DNA from: Desulfallas sp. Bu1-1
GTDB taxonomy: Bacteria > Bacillota > Desulfotomaculia > Desulfotomaculales > Desulfallaceae
Reading direction: 5' to 3'
Length of the DNA: 64,000 nucleotides
Assembly (NCBI RefSeq): GCF_015594625.1
Contig: NZ_JADNRQ010000013.1
Location: 1-64,000 of the forward strand
This document shows positions 51,520-61,239 of the stretch, one piece after another. Both the position numbers and the translations under genes were made by a program. The notes beneath the pieces are model-generated. The model had not been told where the DNA came from, did no database searches, and saw only the letters and a list, made by a program, of their open reading frames with translations. Position 1 is the first letter of the stretch; every line of letters begins with the position of its first letter.

Positions 51520-52770
51520 TTACGCCGTTTCTTCCTTTTTCTTTTTACGCTCCATGGAAATCACAATGGGCTTTTCCTTTTTCAGAATGGTATCCCTGGT
51601 AATCACGCACTTGGCGATGTCTTCCCGGGAAGGGATGTCATACATGATGTCCAGCATGATGTCTTCCAGGATGGAGCGCAGGCCCCTGGCGCCGGTCTTG
51701 CGCCGGAGCGCTTCCTGGGCGATGGTTCTCAGCGCGTCATGCTGGAATTCCAGATTCACCCCGTCAAGGTCGAACAGTTTCTCGTACTGCTTCACCAGCG
51801 CGTTCCGCGGCTCGGTGAGAATGCGCACCAGCGCGTCCTCGTCCAGCGCGTCCAGGGTGACAATAATGGGCAGGCGACCCACAAATTCGGGGATCAAGCC
51901 GAATTTCAACAAATCTTCCGGCAGGATCTGGGCCAAAATATCGCCGATGCGCTGTTCCTGCTTGGGCTTGATGTCGGCGCCGAAACCCATGACCTTCTTC
52001 CCGATCCGGTTCTGGATAATCTTTTCAATGCCGTCGAAGGCACCCCCGCAGATAAACAGGATATTGGTGGTATCCAGTTGGATGAATTCCTGGTGCGGGT
52101 GCTTACGCCCGCCCTGGGGCGGCACACTGGCCACGGTTCCCTCCAGGATTTTCAACAGCGCCTGCTGCACACCCTCGCCGGAAACGTCCCGGGTAATGGA
52201 GGGGTTTTCCGACTTGCGGGCGATTTTGTCGATTTCATCGATATAAACAATGCCCTTCTCGGCTTTTTCCACATCGTAGTCGGCGGCCTGGATCAACTTG
52301 AGCAGAATGTTTTCCACGTCCTCGCCCACGTAACCGGCCTCGGTGAGCGATGTGGCGTCGGCAATGGCAAAGGGCACGTTGAGCAGCCTGGCCAGCGTTT
52401 GGGCCAGCAGGGTTTTCCCGCTGCCGGTGGGGCCCAGCATAACTATATTGCTCTTTTGCAATTCCACGTCGTCAATCTTGCCGCCCAGGTTTATTCTCTT
52501 GTAATGATTGTAAACGGCCACAGCCAGCGCCTTTTTGGCATTCTCCTGACCGATGACGTACTGGTCGAGAATCTCCTTGATTTCCTTCGGTTTGGGTACA
52601 TCCCCTAGGTCCAAGCCGATATCTTCGTTCAGTTCTTCTTCAATGATTTCATTGCAAAGCTCGATGCATTCATCGCAAATATATACGCCTGGCCCGGCCA
52701 CAAGTTTTTTAACCTGGTCCTGGAGCTTGCCGCAAAAGGAGCACTTCAGCTGACCTTTTTCATTAAACAT
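51520..52770 (-). CDS. clpX: ClpX ATP-dependent unfoldase
   Basis: A 416-residue AAA+ unfoldase for ClpP. The N-terminal zinc domain has two cysteine pairs (CSFC and CDEC), Walker A is [12 protein letters not shown], Walker [12 protein letters not shown], and the ClpP-binding loop (I/L-G-F) is visible as KVMGFGAD. It follows clpP by 13 bases. Confidence 0.98.
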   Translation of the reverse strand: MFNEKGQLKCSFCGKLQDQVKKLVAGPGVYICDECIELCNEIIEEELNEDIGLDLGDVPKPKEIKEILDQYVIGQENAKKALAVAVYNHYKRINLGGKIDDVELQKSNIVMLGPTGSGKTLLAQTLARLLNVPFAIADATSLTEAGYVGEDVENILLKLIQAADYDVEKAEKGIVYIDEIDKIARKSENPSITRDVSGEGVQQALLKILEGTVASVPPQGGRKHPHQEFIQLDTTNILFICGGAFDGIEKIIQNRIGKKVMGFGADIKPKQEQRIGDILAQILPEDLLKFGLIPEFVGRLPIIVTLDALDEDALVRILTEPRNALVKQYEKLFDLDGVNLEFQHDALRTIAQEALRRKTGARGLRSILEDIMLDIMYDIPSREDIAKCVITRDTILKKEKPIVISMERKKKKEETA

Positions 52771-52783
52771 ATTTCCACCTCTT

Positions 52784-53377
52784 TTAGCTTTGCTTGGCCC
52801 TCACAAACACCTTGTCTATGATGCCGTACTCTTTTGCCTCCTCAGCCGACATAAAGAAATCACGTTCCGTATCCCGAGCCACTTTTTCCTTGGGTTGACC
52901 GGTATGTTTCGCCAGCAGTTCATTTAATGTATCTTTCATGCGCAGTATTTCCCTGGCATGAATATCGATGTCCGTGGCCTGCCCCTGCACCCCGCCAAGC
53001 GGCTGGTGGATCATGATCCGGGCGTAGGGCAGGGAGTAACGCTTGCCGGGCGCGCCGGCCGCCAGGAGGAACGAGCCCATGCTGGCCGCCTGCCCCAGGC
53101 AGATTGTGGATACGTCCGGCTTGACATACTGCATGGTATCGTAAATGGCCATTCCGGCCGTTACCACCCCGCCGGGCGAATTGATATACAAGTTGATATC
53201 CTTCTCCGGATCCTCCGCTTCCAGGAACAACAGCTGGGCAATCACCAGGTTGGCCACGTGGTCGTCGATGGGACCACCGATAAATACAATCCTGTCCTTT
53301 AACAGCCTGGAATATATATCGTAAGATCTTTCCCCCCGGTTGGTCTGCTCGACGACAATGGGAACCAGGTAAGACAT
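52784..53377 (-). CDS. clpP: ClpP protease subunit
   Basis: A 197-residue serine protease. Catalytic serine in [11 protein letters not shown], histidine in [11 protein letters not shown], aspartate in [10 protein letters not shown]. The start at 53377 ([12 protein letters not shown]) follows GAGGAGGAGATC; six further upstream codons are the ribosome site itself. Tig-clpP-clpX order as in Bacillus. Confidence 0.98.
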   Translation of the reverse strand: MSYLVPIVVEQTNRGERSYDIYSRLLKDRIVFIGGPIDDHVANLVIAQLLFLEAEDPEKDINLYINSPGGVVTAGMAIYDTMQYVKPDVSTICLGQAASMGSFLLAAGAPGKRYSLPYARIMIHQPLGGVQGQATDIDIHAREILRMKDTLNELLAKHTGQPKEKVARDTERDFFMSAEEAKEYGIIDKVFVRAKQS

Positions 53378-53451
53378 TAAAGATCTCCTCCTCACCAGTA
53401 TACGATAATATATAATATCATACCACTAAAAATAACCCTTGCTTGAATAAC

Positions 53452-54798
53452 TTATTCCCCGGCCGGCGGGTTTGTGCTTTCATCTGTTTCCGCGGCCGGG
53501 TTTTCACCTTCCACCAGTTCGGCCCGCTCGGCAATAAAATCAATGGTTTTTTGCTGCAACAAGCCGTCCCGGATAAATTCCAGCTGGTTTTGCCCTTCTA
53601 ATATTTTACGTAAAACCCCGGGATCCTGCTGGTAATACCCGGCCATTCTGGCAATTTCTTTTTCCAGCTCCTCGTCACTGACCGTGATGTTTTCCTTCCT
53701 GGCGATGGCCTCCAGCACCAGGGTTATTTTGACGCCCCTGGCCGCATCGTCGCGCAGGCTTTTTTTCACATCCTCCAGGGTGGAGTCGGTATACTTGAGA
53801 TAGTTTTCCATGGTCAGACCCTGCTGCATCAGCCGCCTTTCCATATTATCGATCATTTCTTCCACCCGGGTGTCGATCATTTCCTCGGGGATATCGACCC
53901 GGGCGTTTTCCACGGCCTTGTCTACAACCTGGCTGTTGACCTGCTGCCGGGCCCTTTTTTCCGCCGCTTCCTTCAGCTTGTTCATCAAATCGGCCTTTAA
54001 CTCATCCAGGGTGTCGAACTCGCTGACATCCTTGGCAAATTCGTCGTCCAGGAGCGCCAGTTCCTTGCGCTTGATTCCCTTGACGGTAACCGTGAACACC
54101 ACTTCCTGCCCCTTCAACTCATCGTTGGGGTAGTCACCGGGGAAAGTAACAGTCACCTCCCTGGTTTCTCCCACGGCGGCGCCCACCAGCTGGTCCTCGA
54201 ATCCCGGTACAAAAGTATTGGAACCGATTTCCAGGGAATAATCGTTACCCTTGCCGCCCTCGAATTCCTCACCGTCTTTGCGGCCTACAAAATCGATCAC
54301 CACTATATCGCCTTGCTGGACAACGCCCTCATCCAGGTTTTTCAACTGGGCATGTCTTTCCTGCAGCCTTTTAAGCTCATTTTCAACGTCCTGCCCGGTG
54401 ACTTCCACTTTGGGCCTGGTCGCCTGCAGCCCGGTATACTGCCCCAGGGTCACCTCCGGTTTGACACGCACTGTAGCTTTAAATTTAACTGGCTTCCCCT
54501 CTTCCACCTGCAACAGTTCCAACTTGGGCTGGGATACCGGTTCAATCCCGGTATCCTTGACGGCCTCGAGGTAAGCGTCGGGGACTACTATCTCCACGGC
54601 CTCGTTGTACAGGGCCGCCTTGCCTACAAAATTTTCAAAAACCACCCGCGGGGTTTTTCCCTTGCGAAAACCCGGTACACTAACTTTCTTGACCAGCTTG
54701 CGATAGGCCTGATCCATCGCTTTGGCCAGTTGTTCGGCGTCGACCTCTACATCAATCACTACCGTATTGTTTTCCAGCCTTTCCGCGGTCGCCTTCAT
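53452..54798 (-). CDS. tig: Trigger factor
   Basis: A 448-residue ribosome-bound chaperone and prolyl isomerase. The ribosome-binding signature is in VPGFRKGKTPRVVFE (residues 36-50), the FKBP domain is at residues 150-250 (GDIVVIDFVGRKDGEEFEGG), and a helical C-terminal chaperone domain follows. The start at 54798 (MKATAERLENN) is used; the preceding 14 codons contain GGGGGAGC, the ribosome site. First gene of the tig-clpP-clpX unit. Confidence 0.97.
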   Translation of the reverse strand: MKATAERLENNTVVIDVEVDAEQLAKAMDQAYRKLVKKVSVPGFRKGKTPRVVFENFVGKAALYNEAVEIVVPDAYLEAVKDTGIEPVSQPKLELLQVEEGKPVKFKATVRVKPEVTLGQYTGLQATRPKVEVTGQDVENELKRLQERHAQLKNLDEGVVQQGDIVVIDFVGRKDGEEFEGGKGNDYSLEIGSNTFVPGFEDQLVGAAVGETREVTVTFPGDYPNDELKGQEVVFTVTVKGIKRKELALLDDEFAKDVSEFDTLDELKADLMNKLKEAAEKRARQQVNSQVVDKAVENARVDIPEEMIDTRVEEMIDNMERRLMQQGLTMENYLKYTDSTLEDVKKSLRDDAARGVKITLVLEAIARKENITVSDEELEKEIARMAGYYQQDPGVLRKILEGQNQLEFIRDGLLQQKTIDFIAERAELVEGENPAAETDESTNPPAGE

Positions 54799-54851
54799 CA
54801 ATGCTCCCCCTTTTAAGTTGTCATATGTAATGTTTACCAAGATACAGTATT

Positions 54852-54879
54852 ATTTTATCCAAAACCTGTATAATTACAA
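54852..54879 (-). promoter_or_regulatory. Candidate promoter of tig-clpP-clpX
   Basis: On the minus strand TTGTAA (54879-54874), 16-base spacer, TAAAAT (54857-54852). Confidence 0.55.
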
Positions 54880-54978
54880 TTGTTATTCTTACATTATTCT
54901 ATAAACGCACAAAATTTTCCTCCAGCAATTGATAACGTAATTTCATTTGCAAAACTTTAAAAAATAAAAAACAAAATA

Positions 54979-55000
54979 GCCGGTAGTTTGCGCTGCCGGC
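54979..55000 (-). terminator. Leftward terminator-like hairpin upstream of tig
   Basis: GCCGGCAG / TAGCCGGC-type stem of 8 pairs followed on the minus strand by TATTTTGTTTTTTATTTTTT. No leftward gene is seen to its right, so it may end antisense or leader transcription. Confidence 0.55.
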
Positions 55001-55276
55001 AAGTGTACCTGATTGACATTTTATTTTAACATGTTTTTTCCCGGGCAGCAATATGTTAATACACCAGAATCAATAAACAAATCTTTTGAATTAAAATTGA
55101 CGACCTTTTCAAAATATGTAATAATTTCATTTAGTGGTATACATAGTACAAAATTCAGGTTTGGGGATACCTGATACTGGGAATGATGAAAGGGGGAGGC
55201 GTCGTCAACCCGACTGGGTATGCTTTTCTGTTTACAGAACCAAAGTATTGTGATTAAATCAAGGAGGTAAATGTTT
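55001..55276. other. Leader region upstream of the biotin carrier gene
   Basis: No gene seen. At about 55165-55222 a foldable segment has ATACC pairing with GGTAT and an inner hairpin GTCG-TCAACC-CGAC, ending 50 bases before the ribosome site. It could be a structured 5' leader; it does not fit any riboswitch consensus I know. Confidence 0.35.
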
Positions 55277-55489
55277 ATGACCAATGTAGTTTCTCCGATG
55301 GTAGGAAAGCTGGTATCTGTTGATGTCAAAGTGGGCGACAAGGTTAAGGCCAACGATCCGGTGGCCACCATTGAGGCCATGAAAATGATGGTTAAAATTT
55401 ACGCCCCCGCCGATGGCACCGTTAATGAAATTAAAGTGTCGCCCGGTGATGTGGTCAACACCGATACGGTTATTATGACCCTGGAGTAA
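55277..55489 (+). CDS. Single-domain biotin carboxyl carrier protein
   Basis: A 70-residue biotinyl/lipoyl domain and nothing else. The biotin lysine is in EAMKMM (residues 36-41), flanked by the usual VVSPMVGKL at the start and GDVVNTDTVIMTLE at the end. Small carrier proteins of this kind serve multi-subunit carboxylases or decarboxylases (for example methylmalonyl-CoA decarboxylase, oxaloacetate decarboxylase). No catalytic subunits are in the window. ATG at 55277 with GGAGG nine bases upstream. A strong terminator follows, so it is a one-gene unit. Confidence 0.9.
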   Translation: MTNVVSPMVGKLVSVDVKVGDKVKANDPVATIEAMKMMVKIYAPADGTVNEIKVSPGDVVNTDTVIMTLE

Positions 55490-55523
55490 ATATATTGGAG
55501 CTGGATTTTTATCACAACTTTCG

Positions 55524-55562
55524 GGCCAACTTCCACGGATTCCGGGGAAGTTGGCCTTTTTT
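55524..55562 (+). terminator. Intrinsic terminator of the biotin carrier gene
   Basis: 11-bp perfect stem GGCCAACTTCC / GGAAGTTGGCC followed by TTTTTT. Confidence 0.93.
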
Positions 55563-55877
55563 ACATCTCTTTTGCAACCTGCCTCATCGCTTTGCACGGC
55601 GACGGGGTATTTTTTTATGGCCTATTTACACCCCTATTTACACCCCGTCCTCTCAAGTGTCTACGAAAAATACAATATTTGATCCATCTTTTCAGTGTTT
55701 GAAGTTAATCGTGATAAAACCGGCTCTAAAACGGTGGTTTAACCGTGGCTGACCGGAAAAACCAGGCATAAACTTTGCATTAAGCAATATATAAAATGAC
55801 CAAATTTTTTATATTACTTAACAAAGCAACCGGTGAATACAAGATTATTTTAAATACGGAGGAAAGGAGTAAAAAAA
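55563..55877. other. Intergenic region upstream of the thiolase gene
   Basis: No gene seen. It contains a short direct repeat (CCTATTTACACCC twice, 55620-55646) and AT-rich DNA near 55,780-55,800 with TATATAAAAT, a possible -10 region. Confidence 0.35.
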
Positions 55878-57059
55878 ATGCGTCAAACGGTAATCGTCAG
55901 CGCGGCCAGGACCCCCTTCGGCAGGCTTGGCGGTGCTCTTAAAACGCTGAAAGCCACTCAACTGGGGGGTATTGCCATCGCCGAATCCGTAAAAAGGGCC
56001 GGCATCGAGGGCTTAGACGTGGATAATGTCATTTTCGGGCAGGTGCTTCAGGGAGGATGCGGGCAAATTCCCTCCCGCCAGGCCACCCGGGAAGCCGGCC
56101 TGCCCTGGGAAGTACCCTCGGAAACCATCAACAAGGTATGCGCTTCGGGCCTCCGGGCCGTCACCATGGGCGACCAGGCCATCCGGGCCGGCGACGCCGA
56201 CATCATTGTGGCCGGCGGCATGGAGAGCATGAGCAACGCCCCTTACTTCGTGCCGGGCGCCCGCTGGGGCCTGCGCATGTTTGACACAAAATTCGTCGAC
56301 CTGATGGTGCACGACGGGCTGTGGTGCTCGTTTTACAACCGGCACATGGCCGTTCACGGCGGCGAAGTGGCCAAGGAATACGGCATCAGCAGAGAAGAGC
56401 AGGACGAGTGGGCACTGCGCAGCCACCGGCTGGCGGTTGCCGCCATCGACAGCGGCAGGTTGAAGGACGAAATCGTACCGGTGGTCATTCCCCAAAAGAA
56501 GGGCGAGCCCGTGATCGTGGATACGGACGAAGCTCCCCGGCGGGATACCAGCATCGAGGCGCTGCGCAAACTGCCCCCGGTGTTTGACCCGAACAACACC
56601 GTCACCGCCGGCAACGCCCCCGGAGTCAACGACGGCGCGGGCGCCCTGGTGATCATGTCGGACGAGAAGGCCCGCGAACTGGGCAAAAAACCCCTGGCCA
56701 CCATCATGGGCCACGCGTCGGTATCCCGGGACGCCAAATATATCGCCACGGTACCCGGGCTTTCCATAAATAAATTGCTCCAGAAAAAGGGCATGACCAT
56801 CGATCAGATCGACCTGCTGGAAGTCAACGAGGCTTTTGCCGCCGTGGCGCTGGTCAGCGGCAAAATCGCCGGCTGGAACCCGGACAAGGTCAACGTCAAC
56901 GGCGGCGCCATCGCCTTCGGGCACCCCATCGGCGCCAGCGGCGCCCGTATCCTGATGACCCTGGTTTACGAACTGCGCCGCCGCGGCGGGGGTATCGGCA
57001 TAGCCGCCATCTGCAGCGGCGCCGCCCAGGGGGACGCCGTAATGGTGAAAGTGGAGTAA
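55878..57059 (+). CDS. thlA: Acetyl-CoA acetyltransferase (thiolase)
   Basis: A 393-residue thiolase that joins two acetyl-CoA to acetoacetyl-CoA or runs in reverse in beta-oxidation. The acyl-accepting cysteine is in [11 protein letters not shown] near residue 87, the histidine in [16 protein letters not shown], and the second cysteine in [23 protein letters not shown] precedes the ATG. It forms a unit with the acyl-CoA dehydrogenase 53 bases downstream, with half a family A repeat in the gap. Confidence 0.96.
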   Translation: MRQTVIVSAARTPFGRLGGALKTLKATQLGGIAIAESVKRAGIEGLDVDNVIFGQVLQGGCGQIPSRQATREAGLPWEVPSETINKVCASGLRAVTMGDQAIRAGDADIIVAGGMESMSNAPYFVPGARWGLRMFDTKFVDLMVHDGLWCSFYNRHMAVHGGEVAKEYGISREEQDEWALRSHRLAVAAIDSGRLKDEIVPVVIPQKKGEPVIVDTDEAPRRDTSIEALRKLPPVFDPNNTVTAGNAPGVNDGAGALVIMSDEKARELGKKPLATIMGHASVSRDAKYIATVPGLSINKLLQKKGMTIDQIDLLEVNEAFAAVALVSGKIAGWNPDKVNVNGGAIAFGHPIGASGARILMTLVYELRRRGGGIGIAAICSGAAQGDAVMVKVE

Positions 57060-57084
57060 CTTTCAACCTTTCAACACCTGGCAC
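57060..57084. repeat. Family A repeat, half copy
   Basis: One 25-bp arm beginning at the first base after the thiolase stop codon, inside the thlA-acyl-CoA dehydrogenase operon. Confidence 0.9.
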
Positions 57085-57112
57085 CAAAGCAAATGAAAGG
57101 AGCGTCATTGAT

Positions 57113-58255
57113 ATGCCTTACATGCTTACTGAAGAACAGCTGATGATGCGCGATATGGTCAGAAAGCTGGCCCAGAACGAAATCGCCCCCCGGGCCGCGG
57201 AAATCGACCGGGAACGCCGTTTCCCCCGGGAAAATATCAAAAAAATGGCCGAACTGGGGCTGATGGGCGTGCCCATCCCCGAGGAATACGGCGGCGCCGG
57301 CTGCGACTTTTTGTCCTATATCATCACCATCGAGGAGATATCCCGGGCTTGCGCCTCCACCGGCGTCATCCTGGCGGTGCACTCGTCGCTGGGTACATTA
57401 TCCATCCTGTATTTCGGCACCGAAGAGCAAAAACAAAAATACGTGCCCAAGCTGGCCGCGGGTGAATACCTGGGCGCCTTCGCCCTCACCGAGCCCAACG
57501 CCGGCTCCGACCCGTCCAATCTCTCCACCACCGCGCGCCTGGAGGGCGACTACTATATCGTTAACGGCAACAAAATATTCATCACCAGCGGCGGCGAGGC
57601 CGACGTGTACGTCACCTTCGTGCGCACCGGCCAGGAAAAGGGCCACAAGGGGATTACCTGCCTGCTGGTGGACAGGGACACCCCGGGGTTTTCCATCGGC
57701 AAAACCGAGGATAAAATGGGCCTGCACGGTGATGTAACCACGGAACTGATCTTCGACAACGCCAGGGTGCCCCGGGAAAACCTGCTGGGTGCAGAAAACG
57801 AAGGCTTTAAAGTGGCCATGGCCCTTTTAGACGGCGGGCGTATCGGCATCGGCGCGCAGGGTTTGGGCATCGCCCAGGCCGCCTTCGACGTGGCCAAAGA
57901 GTATGCCAAGCAGCGGGTACAATTCGGCAAACCCATCGCCGACTTCCAGGCCATCCAGTTCATGCTGGCTGACATGGCCACCCGGATCGATTGCGCCCGC
58001 ATGCTGGTCTACCGGGCCGCCCGCATGCGCGACATGGGCCTGCCCTACAGCAAAGAGGCGTCCATGGCCAAGATGTACGCCACCGACACCGCCATGGAGG
58101 TGACCACCAACGCGGTGCAGATCCTGGGCGGTTACGGCTACTGCCGGGAGTACCCGGTGGAGCGCTACATGCGCGACGCCAAGATCACCCAGATCTACGA
58201 GGGCACCAACCAAATCCAGCGCATGGTGATCGCAAAACATCTGCTTAAAGATTGA
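57113..58255 (+). CDS. Short-chain acyl-CoA dehydrogenase
   Basis: A 380-residue FAD enzyme that desaturates acyl-CoA (butyryl-CoA type). FAD-binding motifs AFALTEPNAGSDPSN and FITSGGEADVYVTF, the late GGYGYCREYPVERYMRDAKI, and the catalytic glutamate in IYEGTNQIQ are all present. ATG after GAAAGGAGCG. Together with the thiolase it fits oxidation or synthesis of short fatty acids. No electron-transfer flavoprotein genes follow. Confidence 0.95.
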   Translation: MPYMLTEEQLMMRDMVRKLAQNEIAPRAAEIDRERRFPRENIKKMAELGLMGVPIPEEYGGAGCDFLSYIITIEEISRACASTGVILAVHSSLGTLSILYFGTEEQKQKYVPKLAAGEYLGAFALTEPNAGSDPSNLSTTARLEGDYYIVNGNKIFITSGGEADVYVTFVRTGQEKGHKGITCLLVDRDTPGFSIGKTEDKMGLHGDVTTELIFDNARVPRENLLGAENEGFKVAMALLDGGRIGIGAQGLGIAQAAFDVAKEYAKQRVQFGKPIADFQAIQFMLADMATRIDCARMLVYRAARMRDMGLPYSKEASMAKMYATDTAMEVTTNAVQILGGYGYCREYPVERYMRDAKITQIYEGTNQIQRMVIAKHLLKD

Positions 58256-58340
58256 TTCTGCCGCCGGGTAACCGAAAGAGGGGCAAAACAGCCCCTCGGG
58301 GCCGGCGATATAGTAAATCCAACTTCGGTTGTTAAGACTA

Positions 58341-58666
58341 TCAAAAACACCACAGCGGCAGGCGATCCGGTGGTGGTTTTCTGGAGCGAACCGGGCACTG
58401 GGTGCGGTGCTTAGCCCGTCATAGCCCCAGAGCTTGACCCCGAAAGGGCGTAAAGTATTGCTCTGAAAGGGTTTTGTAAGCGTTAACAAGCAGTAATTTT
58501 AACCACAACGAAGATAATTGCGAAGTGAGCGATTGATACCACCGGAGCGCCCAATCACTACGAGTTGCCTGGCGATCCGGTGGCTTTCTTGAGTGAGTGG
58601 AGCACTGGATGCGGTCGCCTCAAGGGTAAAATTGCAAAACGAACGGAAGAAACCGCCGGGGCTGCC
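58341..58666 (-). repeat. Family B repeats B4 and B5, inverted and joined
   Basis: B4 (58341-58552) is a nearly whole element in reverse orientation: CAAAAACACCAC, GGCGATCCGGTGG, AGCCCGTCATAGCC, TAAGCGTTAACAAGCAG and CCACCGGAGCGCCCA in order. ATCACTACGAGTTGCC then joins it to B5 (58560-58666), an internally deleted copy (GGCGATCCGGTGG, GGAGCACTGGATGCGG, then AAACCGCCGGGG). Together they fill the 418-base gap before the small membrane protein gene; no other gene is seen there. Confidence 0.8.
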
Positions 58667-58673
58667 GTTTTTT

Positions 58674-58856
58674 CTAGTAGTTGAAGTATGCATAGATCCA
58701 CATCAGCAGCACCGGCGCCAGGAAAGTGACCCCGGCCGTAATGAACGCCCCCACCGCGCCGCGATGGTTTTGTTCCTCCCGCAGCGCGTACAGCCCGTAA
58801 CTGGCAACATGCAGGGAAATCATGGCTACCGCGATGATAATTATAAAATTAAACAT
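58674..58856 (-). CDS. Small two-segment membrane protein, unknown
   Basis: A 60-residue protein with two hydrophobic stretches (FIIIIAVAMISLHVASYGLY and GAFITAGVTFLAPVLLMWIY) joined by a charged loop (ALREEQNHRG). The ATG has AAGGTGATGG upstream. It lies just after the germination operon on the same strand (51 bases after gerC) and may belong to it. No family recognised; germination operons sometimes carry such small accessory (GerD/GerY-like) proteins. Confidence 0.6.
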   Translation of the reverse strand: MFNFIIIIAVAMISLHVASYGLYALREEQNHRGAVGAFITAGVTFLAPVLLMWIYAYFNY

Positions 58857-58907
58857 TATCCATCACCTTGTTTATCATCCCAGATCAGCCGGCGGCGTAT
58901 GAAAGAA

Positions 58908-60149
58908 TTATCTCAACGGAGCCATTTCGTGCACCAGGCCGACGCGCCGCACCTTGTAATCCACATTTACAGCTATTTGAGCCCCGGGATATTTTTCATC
59001 CCACCTGTACTCCTCCCATTCCGGCCAGGTCCGAAACAGCTTTTTGGCATGCAGGCCAAACCCCAGGAAATCCGTCTCCAACTCCTGGCTTTTGGCCACC
59101 GTATCATTGATATCTTTCAGCAGGATTCTCTCGACGGCTTGTTCCACAATGTGCAACCTGTCCGGCGTCGTGTAATTCTCCCCGCTTTGAATACTGATGA
59201 TGTCCCCCTCCAGCTTTAAATCAACCGAGATTTGAGGATATCCATCCACAATCTGTACTTCAACCTCAGGCTTTTGCCTTGGTTTTACGTCAACTATGAT
59301 ATACCGGCCCGGGTGCTTGGGATCGGGCACGTCCACTATGGTACGCCTAAAGGTGTCAAAGAACATTTTCTGGACGCCCACCTGGTCGCCGTTTAAAATT
59401 CCCACCATCTTGCCTTTTCTAAATACCGCACCGCCCATTACCTCAACCGGACCACCGCCGCGGCGTGGAATCCGCCCGGCATAATACCAGCCCTTGGGCT
59501 TGGGAGAATTGCTCTCGAAAACGGGCGCCTTGCGGTTCAATGAGGCCAGCATGGCCACAGGTTCCACTCCCGGGCTTTCCGATTTCAAGTAGAACTGGTG
59601 AAAGGAGTCGAATGGAATAAATTCAGTATAGCGCCACCCCCGCTGCATCAATTCAAAGTATTTTCCCACGTTGTCCTCCAGCTTGGGCACCCCTTTGGCC
59701 AGAAAATCCTCGGCCCGTTCCTGGCACACCACTATGTATGAAGAGCGGCGGAACTGGTAAAACCGGGAGATGGGGGCGAAATAGCCGGCAATACCCTGCT
59801 CGGCCAGCTCACGGGAAAACACGAACCACTTGGTGTGGGACAGGTCAACCCGCCTGTCCACCACAGAGTCCAACAACTCCAGGGTGCTGAGCAAGGTGGG
59901 CGCCTCCATAGAAATGGTAAAAAAGTTGCCTCCTGCACCTCCACCCCCCGATGCCGGCTGGCCCCCGCCGCCTCCCGCGATGTTCTTGGGTACCGCGATT
60001 ACCGCCGTGACGGTGAGCTTGTTTTGCCTGCCCTTGTCCAGTCCCATGGCCAGCACCCAGGCCTTTTCGTCAGGCTCGGAGTAATCGTAGCAACCGGACA
60101 GCAACAACACCAGGGCCGCCGCCAAAATCAGTTTAACCGCCCTGTTCAT
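58908..60149 (-). CDS. Ger(x)C family spore germination lipoprotein
   Basis: A 413-residue lipoprotein, C subunit of a germinant receptor. The signal peptide ends in the lipobox LLSGC (cysteine near residue 20). The family motifs WVLAMGLDKG, SHTKWFVFSRELAEQGI and the C-terminal domain with ILLKDINDTVAKSQEL are seen. A glycine-rich stretch (GGGGGQPASGGGGAGG) is near residue 58. Its ATG overlaps the gerB-type gene by 17 bases. Confidence 0.93.
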   Translation of the reverse strand: MNRAVKLILAAALVLLLSGCYDYSEPDEKAWVLAMGLDKGRQNKLTVTAVIAVPKNIAGGGGGQPASGGGGAGGNFFTISMEAPTLLSTLELLDSVVDRRVDLSHTKWFVFSRELAEQGIAGYFAPISRFYQFRRSSYIVVCQERAEDFLAKGVPKLEDNVGKYFELMQRGWRYTEFIPFDSFHQFYLKSESPGVEPVAMLASLNRKAPVFESNSPKPKGWYYAGRIPRRGGGPVEVMGGAVFRKGKMVGILNGDQVGVQKMFFDTFRRTIVDVPDPKHPGRYIIVDVKPRQKPEVEVQIVDGYPQISVDLKLEGDIISIQSGENYTTPDRLHIVEQAVERILLKDINDTVAKSQELETDFLGFGLHAKKLFRTWPEWEEYRWDEKYPGAQIAVNVDYKVRRVGLVHEMAPLR

Positions 60150-61239
60150 TTTTATCGCCCCCCTTGCCCTTCGCCCGGGCGGTTAGCAACAGGATCACCA
60201 ATATAGCTGCCAAAATGATAAAACTATATTGACTTAGATACTGGTGATTCCAGTAAGCGGCCTGGAGTGCATTCCGCGGCACAAACGCCACCACAGTTGT
60301 AAACACGGCCACGGATAGTACAAAGGGCCTGTAGTCGCTGAGCCTGCACAGGCGGGCCAGCACCGCGGCGCCGGCATACAGGGAAATGGATAAAAAAATC
60401 ATGTTGCCGAAAACCCAGACGGGCAGAAAAACCACTTCCATCCGCTGCCCGAACCGGCCGATATTGATAATTCTGGCCATCTCGAAAGAGGGCAGCGTCA
60501 GTTCCGTAGCCGAAGGATAGGTAAAGATCAACAGCGGCGCCAGCACATACAGGAACAGGAAAAAGCCGGCCACAATAACGCCCCTCACCCCGATTTGTCT
60601 GACCTGGTTGACGGGCAAAAAGGGGTAAATTATCCCCAGCAACAAAATTTGCACAAAATCCCCGGTGTTTTTCAACGCGCCCGCCAACAACTTCCACAGA
60701 CCACCCCCCCACAAGGGATAAAAAGCATCAAACTGCCATAAGGGTATGGTCAGCAGCACCAAAGCCATAGCGGTAACCACCATAACTCCCAGCAGAAACC
60801 TGGCGGTCCGGGCCACCGCCTCCACTCCCAGGTAACTCACCACCACGGTGCCAAGCACAAAGGTAAAGACAACCAGGCTGATGGGCGTATCCGGTAAAAA
60901 CCCCGCCACCACCTGCTCGCTGATCCCCCGCAGGGTCATCCCGGCGCCAAACACAAATACGGCCAGATAATAAAGGGCAAACAGCAGATTAATATAGGGG
61001 CCCGTCAGTTCTTCCCCAATTTCCACCAAATCCCGGCCCGGAAACTTGTTCAGCACGGAAACGAGCAGCAGCAATCCCAAAAGCCCGGTGCTTGTCTGGA
61101 TGATGGGGATCATCCAGGCCGCGTTTAAACCTTCGTGGTAAAGGAATACGACATGGGTTAAAAATACCTTGGATGACAGAAAAATAAACAACAAAGTTAC
61201 AGCTTCGGATACCCCGACCACCGGTTTGTACTGCGTCAT
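60133..61239 (-). CDS. GerAB/GerB family spore germination permease
   Basis: A 368-residue APC-type membrane protein with about ten segments (VSEAVTLLFIFLSSKVFLTH, then LVEIGEELTGPYINLLFALY). In germinant receptors this B subunit binds the amino acid or nucleoside. ATG overlaps the end of the A-subunit gene (ATGA), so the three proteins are translationally coupled. Confidence 0.93.
   Translation of the reverse strand: MTQYKPVVGVSEAVTLLFIFLSSKVFLTHVVFLYHEGLNAAWMIPIIQTSTGLLGLLLLVSVLNKFPGRDLVEIGEELTGPYINLLFALYYLAVFVFGAGMTLRGISEQVVAGFLPDTPISLVVFTFVLGTVVVSYLGVEAVARTARFLLGVMVVTAMALVLLTIPLWQFDAFYPLWGGGLWKLLAGALKNTGDFVQILLLGIIYPFLPVNQVRQIGVRGVIVAGFFLFLYVLAPLLIFTYPSATELTLPSFEMARIINIGRFGQRMEVVFLPVWVFGNMIFLSISLYAGAAVLARLCRLSDYRPFVLSVAVFTTVVAFVPRNALQAAYWNHQYLSQYSFIILAAILVILLLTARAKGKGGDKNEQGG

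Noticed and set aside
55160-55230. TPP or ZTP riboswitch upstream of the biotin carrier gene
   Set aside because: Short resemblances (ACCTGATACTGGG, GTCGTCAACCCGAC) do not extend to either full consensus.
55021-55380. Minus-strand open frame of 119 codons
   Set aside because: It runs antisense into the biotin carrier gene, has no ribosome site and no recognisable domain.
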